From a virus: a DNA stretch of 35,615 bases. The stretch is taken from positions 1-35,615 of IMG/VR virus record IMGVR_UViG_3300032675_000077; one strand, written 5' to 3'. Positions 29,649-35,615 of this stretch are shown piece after piece. The notes beneath the pieces were generated by a model that was not told where the DNA came from, did no database searches, and saw only the letters and a list, made by a program, of their open reading frames with translations. The stretch's first letter is position 1. Each line of letters opens with the position of its first letter. A program made the position numbers and the translations under genes.

Positions 29649-30592
29649 TAAATTTTCTCTCCAGGGTTCCAACCTCGGAATTGCATGAAAACAGGAAATC
29701 TGATGCTGTAAATATCATTGCTATCTTGGCTAAGCGTCAATGCATCACCTTTAATTTCGCCAATTCTACCTTTGACATTGTGACGGTTTTGCCAAATTGC
29801 GTCGCGTAACTCGTCACTATAACCACTACCTACACTGGTTTGAATTTTTTTACCATTATCCTCTCCAGCAAACACACAAGCACCCATGGTATTTTCATAC
29901 TTGCTACCAGGTGTTCCAGGAACTACCTCAATTAATTCCAAATCAACTGTAATAAACGGTTTCATTTTGAGCCAGGCGTCTGAACGCTTGGTTTTATACG
30001 AGGCTGTAGGGTCTTTTATCATAATGCCTTCGTAGCCAGCTTCAACAGTTTCTTTGTTAAATTCAGCAAAGGTTTTTTGGCCTGCAGGTGTGTCTAGATC
30101 TACTGCAAGTTTAGGAACAACATAAATTGATCCATATGCAATCTGCGCTAGTAATGGTTGAAATTGCACAAGTGCAGTGTGCCTGTCAATTTGTGACAGC
30201 TTACATTCTCCTGCTAGGAAATCGTCAAGAGGCAGGCAGTCAAACAGTGCTAGCTTTGCATCAGTTGTATCAACATTTTCCTTGCGATTCAACTGTTTCA
30301 TAAGAGCCTGAAAATTTCTACTTACCATTTCTCCATCAAAAACCATGCTAGTAGTAATTACAGACAGCAGTTCTGCTAGTTTATTTGCAATATGTGAAAA
30401 ATTTTCATTGAGTCGTCCATCACGACTATATTGAGTAACTGTATTCTTTGTTTTATCAAGAATACTTATAATTCGACAATTATGAACTAGAACATTATTA
30501 GCAAAAAAATTACTAACATTTTCAACTTCTAAATCATAACGATCAAACTGCTCAGTAATTTCTTCGATCGCCTTAATTGTAACAAACGTCAT
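29648..30592 (-). CDS. 30: ATP-dependent DNA ligase, C-terminal part preceded by a split-intein C-fragment (314 aa)
   Basis: Residues 1-38 are an intein C-fragment: DRYDLEVENVSNFFANN (block F), then VLVHN (block G, ending His-Asn). The extein begins at Cys39-Arg40 (CRIISILDK). Joined to KLDG of the N-part this rebuilds ligase motif I, K-x-D-G-x-R. Downstream are motif III FDGEMVS, motif IIIa KLALFDCLP, motif IV YEGIMIKDP and motif V WLKMKPF, then the OB domain (GRIGEIKGDAL). The joined extein is about 465 residues, close to T4 gp30. GAGGAAAATATT gives the Shine-Dalgarno. Activity requires protein trans-splicing with the product of 31553-32437. Confidence 0.93.
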   Translation of the reverse strand: MTFVTIKAIEEITEQFDRYDLEVENVSNFFANNVLVHNCRIISILDKTKNTVTQYSRDGRLNENFSHIANKLAELLSVITTSMVFDGEMVSRNFQALMKQLNRKENVDTTDAKLALFDCLPLDDFLAGECKLSQIDRHTALVQFQPLLAQIAYGSIYVVPKLAVDLDTPAGQKTFAEFNKETVEAGYEGIMIKDPTASYKTKRSDAWLKMKPFITVDLELIEVVPGTPGSKYENTMGACVFAGEDNGKKIQTSVGSGYSDELRDAIWQNRHNVKGRIGEIKGDALTLSQDSNDIYSIRFPVFMQFRGWNPGEKI

Positions 30593-30602
30593 AATATTTT
30601 CC

Positions 30603-31487
30603 TCAATACGAGTTGGTTAGGTTGACGGTATTGTGTATTAATTCTTTAACTTTGTCAAAGCTTTTTTTAATGTCAATTTCCCATATCGTGATAACTGTCA
30701 CATTAAAGGATTCTATATGCTCCTGTCGCAACTTATCATTTTCCCAAATTTCTTGGGCAGTAGTAGGACCAATATGTAATTGAATAATATCACTTGGATA
30801 ATATACTCTCGGGTCAGCATGCCAATAGGTACCAAATATTTCTATCACAATTCTATATTGTTGCATCCATATATCAACTATCGGGGAATATATTCTGTTA
30901 TTTTTACTACGCTTTTTAGGAAATAAATTGGGAATTTCGTTTTCGTGTACAAAACCTTGATCAAGTAACCAGTTTGACAACTTTTGATGCGGTTTTGTTA
31001 ACATATGCTTGTCTGTAGAACGAGGTAGGTACCGAGCGTTAGAAACACCATATTTTTCCAAAAGAGTTGTAGTTATTTTGTCTTTTATTTCTGCCCTTTG
31101 AAAAGGATTGTCAACCCCATGCCTATCTTGATTGGTTGATACCTTTTTTTCTTTTATTGACGTTGATTTAGAAACATTATCAACTCCGTATCTTTGTTCT
31201 ACAGTTGATTTATATTGTTCTCGTGTTGATAATAAGTTTGCAGATTCTTTAATACTCATAGTGGTAATTCCATTTATTCTGCACCAATCTCGTAAATGTG
31301 CTCCACTAATTTTAATTCCAGCCCATTCTTCGCTTGTTTGTTCCATTCTATAGATTGGCATTTTTTCAACTATCAACATTTGTCTTAACAGGCTGTCAAA
31401 AGGCTCTAATCGTGCCTGACTTTTCATAGTCCTACAATAATGACTAGGACTAATATTTGTTTTTTTACAAAATTTACAATACGACAT
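30603..31487 (-). CDS. Vsr-like homing endonuclease inside the split ligase locus (294 aa)
   Basis: The N-terminus has CKFCKKTNISPSHYC, a probable zinc knuckle. The middle carries three R/K-Y/H-G-V-x-N units (QRYGVDNVSKS, DRHGVDNPFQR and EKYGVSNARYL), the repeat known from phage endonucleases of this type. The C-terminal nuclease domain shows VIEIFGTYWHADP and IWENDKLRQEHIE with VTVITIWEIDI, the EDxHD/Vsr-like core also in the polymerase-locus enzyme. I start at the ATG at 31487 (AGG upstream) rather than a TTG at 31502. It has its own GATAAATA. It probably cuts intein-free ligase genes at the KLDGxR codons (inference). Confidence 0.83.
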   Translation of the reverse strand: MSYCKFCKKTNISPSHYCRTMKSQARLEPFDSLLRQMLIVEKMPIYRMEQTSEEWAGIKISGAHLRDWCRINGITTMSIKESANLLSTREQYKSTVEQRYGVDNVSKSTSIKEKKVSTNQDRHGVDNPFQRAEIKDKITTTLLEKYGVSNARYLPRSTDKHMLTKPHQKLSNWLLDQGFVHENEIPNLFPKKRSKNNRIYSPIVDIWMQQYRIVIEIFGTYWHADPRVYYPSDIIQLHIGPTTAQEIWENDKLRQEHIESFNVTVITIWEIDIKKSFDKVKELIHNTVNLTNSY

Positions 31488-31515
31488 AGAAATACCTGCC
31501 AAGTTTATTGTACCG

Positions 31516-31523
31516 TATTTATC
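31516..31523 (-). promoter_or_regulatory. Late promoter-like GATAAATA for the ligase-locus endonuclease
   Basis: 28 bases before the endonuclease ATG, in the 65-base gap after the ligase N-part. It is the same octamer variant and nearly the same spacing as at the polymerase locus (27 bases). Confidence 0.6.
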
Positions 31524-31552
31524 ACAGACTATAAACTTGATGGTGTATTACT

Positions 31553-32437
31553 TTATTTTTCCAGCAATTTATCACCAACTTTTAGTAAATCAACCCTTCG
31601 CCAACATTTAATATTTGGTAACCATACCAAATGATTACCAGTTAATGGCGGCAACAGTTTACCATTTTCTAATGTAATGCGATACCATTTAATTGTGTCA
31701 TCATTAATATCCTTGGCATTTTTGGCCCAGTTTGTTATAGTATTAAACTCAATTTTACCAGTTAAGGTATTAAAGGATTTAATTTTACCAGATATTTTAT
31801 TATCAACAACTTCAGCGATGGATACTTTTTGCCCATCATCAAATTCAATTTCCCATTGTGCCGACAAACATCCGTCAAGTTTGATATCTAACAGTTTATT
31901 ACCTGTCATCTTCTTTGGGTGATCGTCACCATTTTTAGCAAGCTGACAAGAAAAAACAGGAATTAGATAGGGTTTAGCAGAATCACCGTTGCGTTCAAGA
32001 ACTTTGTTAATAGTGGTTTCTGAAACACCGCATTTGAGATCTTTAAGTAGAATACGCCTGTAAAAATAATTCCAATCTTTTACCGATGCAGCATTTGCTG
32101 CGTTTCTAAGTGTATCGCGAGCTGCGTTACCAGTTAGAGTCCTTGTTTCAAGCTTCTGTGAGATATCTAGAAAATTTTGAAAAGTGAATTGAGTGATAAA
32201 TTGAGGATCATCCTCACCTTCAATGAGTGGAACCTTTTTTACTCCATATGTTCTAAGTGCATCAAGTGCCATGAGTGAGCCCTGAAAGAACTCAGTTATT
32301 TTGAGATCCCATGCCTCTTGAATGATGCGTTCTTTTTCTATGCGACTATTTGTTACCTCTAAGGCTTGAATTACATCAGCAGCTGATTTCAATTGAGTTA
32401 CTCCGATTTTGCTTAGTGATATTATATGATTTATCAT
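31553..32437 (-). CDS. 30: ATP-dependent DNA ligase, N-terminal part followed by a split-intein N-fragment (294 aa)
   Basis: Residues 1-189 are the N-terminal domain and start of the adenylation domain of a gp30-type ligase: LRNAANAASVKDWNYFYRRI, LKDLKCGVSETTINKVL and LLDIKLDG, with catalytic Lys186. From Cys190 the sequence becomes an intein N-fragment: CLSAQWEIEFDDGQKVSIAE, WYRITLENGK and block B TGNH (266-269), ending KVGDKLLEK. The nucleophile lysine therefore lies four residues from the splice point, so unspliced protein cannot be a ligase. I start at the ATG at 32437, 9 bases inside a TTG-started frame. Confidence 0.92.
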   Translation of the reverse strand: MINHIISLSKIGVTQLKSAADVIQALEVTNSRIEKERIIQEAWDLKITEFFQGSLMALDALRTYGVKKVPLIEGEDDPQFITQFTFQNFLDISQKLETRTLTGNAARDTLRNAANAASVKDWNYFYRRILLKDLKCGVSETTINKVLERNGDSAKPYLIPVFSCQLAKNGDDHPKKMTGNKLLDIKLDGCLSAQWEIEFDDGQKVSIAEVVDNKISGKIKSFNTLTGKIEFNTITNWAKNAKDINDDTIKWYRITLENGKLLPPLTGNHLVWLPNIKCWRRVDLLKVGDKLLEK

Positions 32438-32509
32438 ATGTGTCAACCTAATTCCCTTGGTATTGCGGTTGGTTGGGTGAACAGTCCATATCTCCCTAGT
32501 AAAAAATTA

Positions 32510-32581
32510 CTAGAGAGAATGTATAAGAGAATTTACTGCGTACAGGCAGTTTTCACAGATTGGTTTTCGTGCTTGATTCAT
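32510..32581 (-). CDS. Possible 23-codon CxxC micro-protein or gene remnant
   Basis: A short frame MNQARKPICENCLYA plus a hydrophobic end, with a C-x2-C pair. Reading the same frame upstream past a TAA gives CTCDAGTG then PPAIYC, so a longer Cys-rich protein may once have existed here. No clear Shine-Dalgarno. Confidence 0.25.
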   Translation of the reverse strand: MNQARKPICENCLYAVNSLIHSL

Positions 32582-32653
32582 ACAATAAATCGCCGGCGGT
32601 TACCCTGTACCGGCATCACACGTACATCTTGGACCGGTAGGTCCAGTAGCGGA

Positions 32654-32690
32654 TAATCGAAAAAGATATACCAATTAACTTTTTCGATTA
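32654..32690. repeat. 12-bp perfect inverted repeat
   Basis: The arms TAATCGAAAAAG and CTTTTTCGATTA pair around a 13-base loop. It follows the stop of the interrupted frame at 32675-32920 on the minus strand and contains a T5 run in one arm on each strand. It could be a terminator or an element of a larger RNA. Confidence 0.5.
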
Positions 32691-32920
32691 CTGATCGTTA
32701 TCAATGGTAGATAGAGCGATCCTTTTTTAGGCCATGCTTCACATGTTGCGATAATTTGAATTTGTCTTTTCCATACTTGACAAATTATTCCGGTCTCGGG
32801 CTGGAGATATTTAGACCATTAGGACAGCCGATACTTACCGGTCAGACGGACGAATCGCCTGTTGTTTTGCGTTCCTGACAGAGACTGTCCCTTCCGCCAG
32901 TGGTTACCATTTACCACCAT
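32675..32920 (-). pseudogene. 81-codon protein-like frame with one internal TAA
   Basis: From an ATG at 32920 the frame reads MVVNGNHWRKGQSLSGTQ, then NNRRFVRLTGKYRLS and a TAA (32819-32821). The same frame continues without any start codon as WSKYLQPETGIICQVWKRQI, then QIIATCEAWPKKGSLYLPLI and a stop at 32675. Both parts look protein-like, so a point mutation in a small gene or stop readthrough would explain it. The open length is not beyond chance for this base composition, and the region also looks like a structured RNA. Confidence 0.3.
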
Positions 32921-32988
32921 ATTAGATCGTCTTACGCTTTATTGGGAATAATGTTGGGCCTATATGATGAATAACAATATATAAATTG

Positions 32989-33014
32989 GTAAGCAGGGTT
33001 TGCACCCTGCTTAC
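32989..33014 (-). terminator. 11-bp hairpin after the 33018 gene
   Basis: The arms GTAAGCAGGGT and ACCCTGCTTAC pair perfectly; on the minus strand the loop is GCAA, a stable GNRA tetraloop. It starts 4 bases after the stop of the 33018-33908 gene and is followed by AT-rich sequence without a pure T-run. It is probably a transcription terminator or 3' stabiliser. Confidence 0.7.
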
Positions 33015-33017
33015 GTA

Positions 33018-33908
33018 TTAACGAGACCAATTTTTAGGTATTGGACAGCCTTGAGCCTGTGATGAATTTGAATATGCTGGGAATGGATCAGCCTTATACT
33101 GAACATCGTGTTTTCTACGTAATTTTATGCCCATTTTTTCTAAGTTACGTGCTGTATTATAATAAAGTGCCATTATTGTATCTGGTTGAGAAGGATTCAT
33201 GCGCCTAAATTGAGTAATTTGTGTTTGCCAATCTGTAGCTGAACCAACCCCTGTGCCTACCTCTTGGCTGACATAAAGTTGGTTAATAACTCCACTACTG
33301 GTTTTTACTTCAGCTGATGACGCAGCGTTCATAGGAATATTTGCAACGGCAGCATTTACTGATGCTACTGTTAATGGCGTACTCAGTGATAAGTTGTTAG
33401 CCGTATAGTTGCTGTCGTATCCTATAGACGATGGACTTGAACTGTCGTATTGTCTTGAATTATAATTAGTTGGATTACCATTATAATATGTTGCTATTTG
33501 AAACGGCTGTAAAGCTTCATAATATTCAGAGAATACCATTACACCTATAACACCTGTGTTGGTTGTAGTGCCGCCTATGTTGTTTACATAGCTATCGCGC
33601 TTGCGACTAAAGAAAAATTCAGCTGCTTCCGTTTGATTGATTCGCCACCCTGGAATATTAATGGATTCATTTGGTGATAAAACATAGCCTTGACTGTCTA
33701 TGCCGGCAGGTTTGCCTTCTAACACATCAAGTCCGTCGACACTTAAAATAAAAAGTGCACGGTTAAGCGAGTGATTTTTCAATTCAATCGTATATGCATT
33801 GCCTTCTCTGCCCTCTATCCAAATACTACCATTATGATAGTATTCGTCTGCTGGGTTACGACCTAGAGGCCGTACAAGAATTTCATATTGTCTAGAACTG
33901 TCAAACAT
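33018..33908 (-). CDS. Conserved protein paired with a VWA protein (296 aa)
   Basis: The N-terminal domain (YEILVRPLGRNPADEYYHNG, then SIWIEGREGNAYTIELKNHS, ALFILSVDGLDVLEGKPAG and INIPGWRINQTEAAEFFF) is a beta-rich unit I recall as a conserved bacterial and phage protein without a named function. The middle is Asn/Ser/Thr-rich and low complexity; the C-terminus has FRRMNPSQPDTIMALYYNTA and ends near PIPKNWSR. GGAG precedes the ATG; the upstream stop is 4 bases away. The pairing with a VWA-domain gene suggests the two proteins work together, perhaps on the virion or in assembly (inference). Confidence 0.7.
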   Translation of the reverse strand: MFDSSRQYEILVRPLGRNPADEYYHNGSIWIEGREGNAYTIELKNHSLNRALFILSVDGLDVLEGKPAGIDSQGYVLSPNESINIPGWRINQTEAAEFFFSRKRDSYVNNIGGTTTNTGVIGVMVFSEYYEALQPFQIATYYNGNPTNYNSRQYDSSSPSSIGYDSNYTANNLSLSTPLTVASVNAAVANIPMNAASSAEVKTSSGVINQLYVSQEVGTGVGSATDWQTQITQFRRMNPSQPDTIMALYYNTARNLEKMGIKLRRKHDVQYKADPFPAYSNSSQAQGCPIPKNWSR

Positions 33909-33912
33909 GGAA

Positions 33913-34677
33913 TTACTCCTTCATTGACTTCAGTTCGGCAGAAGTATAAAGCCCATCCTTATACAAATCAGCTGTGCTTACACCGTGTGCCTTTGCAAAA
34001 CGCATGCGTGTTGTGCTAGCACTTACACTAGCCATTGTTTGCGCCATATTTGCGGTGCTATAGCTAGATGTGTTGCTGAGATTCATTCCAAATGTACTAC
34101 CGACTGCAAATGCATCTATGTTAGCACCTAAGAATGTAAAGGTCCAATCTTTAGCTTCGGCTGCTTTTACTAGTTCTTTAATTTGTTCATTGGTATATCG
34201 CACACTAGCATTTTCAGCACCATCCGTTATGATGGTAATAATTACGCCTGGACGATCTGCTTTTTTATGTTTAGAAAGTGCTAAATTTATGCTGTTTATA
34301 GCGTCGCCTATTGCATCCAATAGATTGGTTCCGCCATTTGGACGATAAGTTTCCTTAGATAGTGTTGGAACTTCATTTAATGGACGATCCGTGTAAACAA
34401 CGTGAATTTTTGGTGAATCAAATTTAATTAGAGTCAGTGTTGCTGCACCAGCTGTGTCTTGAGTACTGCGTTGTCCTGCAACAAACTCATTAAAACCTGC
34501 AATTGTAGTGTCCCAACATACTCCCATGCTTCCACTTTCATCTAATACAACTGCGATATGTGTGCCGTTTTTGCCAGCTCGCTTTAACTTTGGCTTAGAA
34601 TTTGTGGTTGAATTTGAAATTTGAGCACTGACTGCTGTTTTAACAACAAGATCAGGAAATGGATTTGGTAGATTCAT
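33913..34677 (-). CDS. von Willebrand factor A domain protein (254 aa)
   Basis: A complete MIDAS is visible: HIAVVLDESGSMG (D-x-S-x-S), RPNGGTNLLDAIGDAI (Thr) and IITIITDGAENAS (Asp). The C-terminal part is Ser/Thr/Ala/Met-rich (SNTSSYSTANMAQTMASVSA), followed by a short charged end. VWA domains bind partners through a metal. An AGGAGG Shine-Dalgarno, the strongest in the window, sits 6 bases before the ATG, and a late TATAAATA lies 85 bases upstream. Strong translation signals suggest a protein made in large amounts late, perhaps a virion component. Confidence 0.85.
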   Translation of the reverse strand: MNLPNPFPDLVVKTAVSAQISNSTTNSKPKLKRAGKNGTHIAVVLDESGSMGVCWDTTIAGFNEFVAGQRSTQDTAGAATLTLIKFDSPKIHVVYTDRPLNEVPTLSKETYRPNGGTNLLDAIGDAINSINLALSKHKKADRPGVIITIITDGAENASVRYTNEQIKELVKAAEAKDWTFTFLGANIDAFAVGSTFGMNLSNTSSYSTANMAQTMASVSASTTRMRFAKAHGVSTADLYKDGLYTSAELKSMKE

Positions 34678-34703
34678 TTTATACCTCCTATGGTTTTTAC
34701 GTG

Positions 34704-34721
34704 CCTAGAATTACCTCTAGG
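34704..34721 (-). promoter_or_regulatory. Leader hairpin CCTAGA / TCTAGG upstream of the VWA gene
   Basis: A 6-base perfect stem with a 6-base loop in the roughly 80-base leader between the late promoter and the AGGAGG. It does not cover the ribosome binding site and may stabilise the 5' end. Confidence 0.4.
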
Positions 34722-34762
34722 TCTTTCTACCTGAGTGACTGCTTATCATTGCAATCACAACG

Positions 34763-34770
34763 TATTTATA
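34763..34770 (-). promoter_or_regulatory. T4-type late promoter TATAAATA for the VWA operon
   Basis: Exact TATAAATA on the minus strand, 85 bases before the VWA gene ATG, in the gap after the radical SAM gene. Confidence 0.7.
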
Positions 34771-34809
34771 CATATAAAATGATGGCATATCAATATCTAA
34801 CGGTAAAAA

Positions 34810-35433
34810 TTATAAACCTGTTAGTTTTTCAAAATATTCTTGAAATTTAAGCTCGCTTTTTATTTTGATTTCGTCCCAAGGAAGATTTTGCATAGCCGTC
34901 GACCGCACAAATTCGTTAGTATATCCTAACCAAACAATTGATGGTGCCATAAAAACTACGGTAGACTTTGGTGCGACAAGTCTCAAACATTCTGATCTTA
35001 CGTCGTCAGCTGTTTTAACAGACCAAGAACGATTTTTCCATGAAATCATAACGCCCCCGACTGTTTGTAACGGATCGCTATCAAAACTGAAACTATATTT
35101 TTCTGGATTTAGATCAAAATCGGAATACAGACTCAATCTGCTGGTGCCATTATTGGTACCATAAACACCTAAAGTTCTAAAATCAATGCTGTCTAAATTG
35201 TTGTCGTACCACCATTTCACTGTATCTAAACAGTTTTCTTTGGTATCATATGGTAGTCCAACAATAAAAGCCAGATGTTGTGAAATCTGCCCTTTCCAGA
35301 TGTTATGATACAGCTCTGGAATGTAATCTTTTGCATGTTTACCGCTCCACCCTTTGCCTATTATTTTACTAGCCTCGGGATGCAAAGTTTCTAAACCGTG
35401 AAATGCCCCAGATAATCCTGATTCTTTTAGTCT
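34810..35433 (-). CDS. Radical SAM protein, C-terminal part; 5' end cut off by a GC-rich insert
   Basis: The open frame resumes at AGA (35433) and reads RLKESGLSGAFHGLETLHPE, then ASKIIGKGWSGKHAKDYIP and QHLAFIVGLPYDTKENCLDT. This matches the second half of a B12-type radical SAM barrel (the 'G.E..hp...k.iGKG' and 'fIvGLP..t.e' strands). The CxxxCxxC half is absent. Just upstream in frame is a TGA, and the DNA changes to GC-rich hairpin sequence. No start codon with a Shine-Dalgarno rescues the frame: ATG is lacking, and a TTG at 35385 would leave half a barrel. The gene is therefore either disrupted or interrupted by a splicing element. Confidence 0.75.
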   Translation of the reverse strand, partial: RLKESGLSGAFHGLETLHPEASKIIGKGWSGKHAKDYIPELYHNIWKGQISQHLAFIVGLPYDTKENCLDTVKWWYDNNLDSIDFRTLGVYGTNNGTSRLSLYSDFDLNPEKYSFSFDSDPLQTVGGVMISWKNRSWSVKTADDVRSECLRLVAPKSTVVFMAPSIVWLGYTNEFVRSTAMQNLPWDEIKIKSELKFQEYFEKLTGL

Positions 35434-35615
35434 TCACGCGGAAGCCCGCGAGAGCTTGCTCCATAGATTTCCAGACCTGACACATATGGTGAACTACCGC
35501 GCAGCAAGCTGTCGCGGCTTCCTGGTCCGATTGACCAGTAGCTTTTCCTGCTTCGGCGACACATGGCTAGACGATCCGTACGAATCATCCCCGCTAGAGG
35601 TATCTCCACAGGCGT
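35427..35615 (-). CDS. C-terminal tail of a possible TnpB-like protein, running off the window edge
   Basis: The frame enters at the window edge and gives 62 residues before TAA: TPVEIPLAGMIRTDRL, then CRRSRKSYWSIGPGSRDSLL and YGASSRGLPRED. This Ser/Arg/Gly/Pro-rich composition is typical of translated structured RNA and of the C-termini of IS200/IS605 TnpB proteins, whose last codons overlap the guide-RNA scaffold. The diagnostic RuvC and zinc-finger regions would lie outside the window, so the call is tentative. It overlaps the restart of the radical SAM frame by 7 bases. Confidence 0.3.
   Translation of the reverse strand, partial: TPVEIPLAGMIRTDRLAMCRRSRKSYWSIGPGSRDSLLRGSSPYVSGLEIYGASSRGLPRED
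35434..35615 (-). mobile_element. Right end of a GC-rich, hairpin-dense insertion within the radical SAM gene
   Basis: From about 35434 the sequence differs from the phage: it is high in G+C and packed with stems. Examples are CGCGG-AAGC-CCGCG (35437-35450), a CCGCG ... CGCGG stem near 35491-35514, CTGGTC-CGATT-GACCAG (35522-35538) and an 8-base stem using G-U pairs on the minus strand near 35570-35590. The radical SAM frame resumes directly after the last hairpin. This fits the right end of an IS605-like/TnpB element with its guide-RNA scaffold, or the 3' end of an intron or IStron. The exact boundary lies between 35427 and 35443. The rest is outside the window. Confidence 0.4.

Larger units (their letters stand above)
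32438..33017. other. Geneless hairpin-rich intergenic region (580 bp), candidate structured RNA
   Basis: No complete gene with a credible start fills this stretch, the only gap over 300 bases in the window. By eye it is richer in G+C than its surroundings and carries many perfect inverted repeats. These include a 12-base stem at 32654-32690, an 8-base stem with arms AATTTGTC/GACAAATT (about 32757-32784), GACAG-TCT-CTGTC near 32880, GGACC-GGTA-GGTCC near 32632 and CTAGTAA-AAAA-TTACTAG near 32496-32513. The density suggests a folded RNA, but several protein-like frames interrupted by stops also occur, so decayed genes are an alternative. The strand is undecided. Confidence 0.4.

Noticed and set aside
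32426-32656. 76-codon plus-strand frame in the geneless region
   Set aside because: No Shine-Dalgarno, overlaps the ligase start on the other strand, and the composition is that of a hairpin-rich non-coding sequence.
32760-32820. Group I intron core (GAGATATTTAGACC resembles the P7 strand)
   Set aside because: No matching partner strand for P7 or P3 was found, and the stretch is intergenic rather than inside an interrupted gene.
35490-35515. Group II intron domain V
   Set aside because: A stem with a GAAGCCGCG-like 5' side exists, but the catalytic AGC pairing, the GNRA loop and the two-base bulge are not in place.
35427-35609. Independent 60-codon gene starting at the internal ATG near the right edge
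   Set aside because: The frame is open to the window edge, so it is better read as the tail of a larger protein or a translated structured RNA than as a small gene.
1-35615. CRISPR array or integrase attachment site
   Set aside because: No regularly spaced direct repeats and no recombinase gene were seen.

Overview
This window reads as a segment of a large AT-rich T4-like myovirus genome, probably a marine-type phage of an alphaproteobacterial host. The T4-like assignment rests on gp43-type DNA polymerase, gp45-type sliding clamp and gp30-type ATP DNA ligase genes, densely packed genes with 1-10 base overlaps, and many copies of the T4 late-promoter octamer (T/G/C/A)ATAAATA. The host guess rests on an LpxH-like phosphoesterase/glycosyltransferase pair and the style of QueD, and is inference. 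Almost all genes are on the minus strand.

Layout. 1-5200: 7-deazaguanine precursor genes (queE 5' part, queD, folE) mixed with small unknown genes and two homing endonuclease genes. 5280-9244: a modification operon with a TGT/DpdA-like base transglycosylase, a glycosyltransferase and unknown partners. 9245-10955: a palindrome-rich intergenic region, a GIY-YIG endonuclease on the plus strand, and a gene with a truncated 5' copy of itself. 11007-12805: a host-like glycosyltransferase and LpxH-like phosphoesterase. 12864-18015: replication block (sliding clamp, split DNA polymerase). 18072-22263: GalE, a DsbA-like protein, a beta-propeller-like fibre protein, GDPD and HAD phosphatases. 22354-28163: SpeD, three nucleotidyltransferases, and small structural-type proteins. 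28197-32437: UvdE-type endonuclease and split DNA ligase. 32438-33017: a geneless, hairpin-rich stretch. 33018-35615: a VWA-domain pair and a radical SAM gene cut by a GC-rich element at the window edge.

Most striking system: three essential or pathway genes are broken at catalytic motifs by inteins. DNA polymerase is cut inside YGD/TDS, DNA ligase directly after the active-site KLDG, and QueE just before the third cysteine of its CxxxCxxC cluster (only the N side is in view). In polymerase and ligase the two halves are separate genes, each carrying half an intein. A free-standing Vsr-like (EDxHD-type) endonuclease gene with its own late promoter and Shine-Dalgarno sequence sits between them. 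This is the 'fractured gene' arrangement known from phage metagenomes, here repeated within one genome. A third Vsr-like endonuclease lies against queD.

How the genes work together: FolE, QueD and QueE would make the 7-deazaguanine precursor from GTP. The DpdA-like enzyme would insert a 7-deazaguanine base, probably into phage DNA, and the adjoining glycosyltransferase may decorate it or act on the cell surface. Late promoters with hairpins over ribosome binding sites suggest T4 lysozyme-style late-only translation for some genes. Function names are from residue motifs read by eye; no database search was run.
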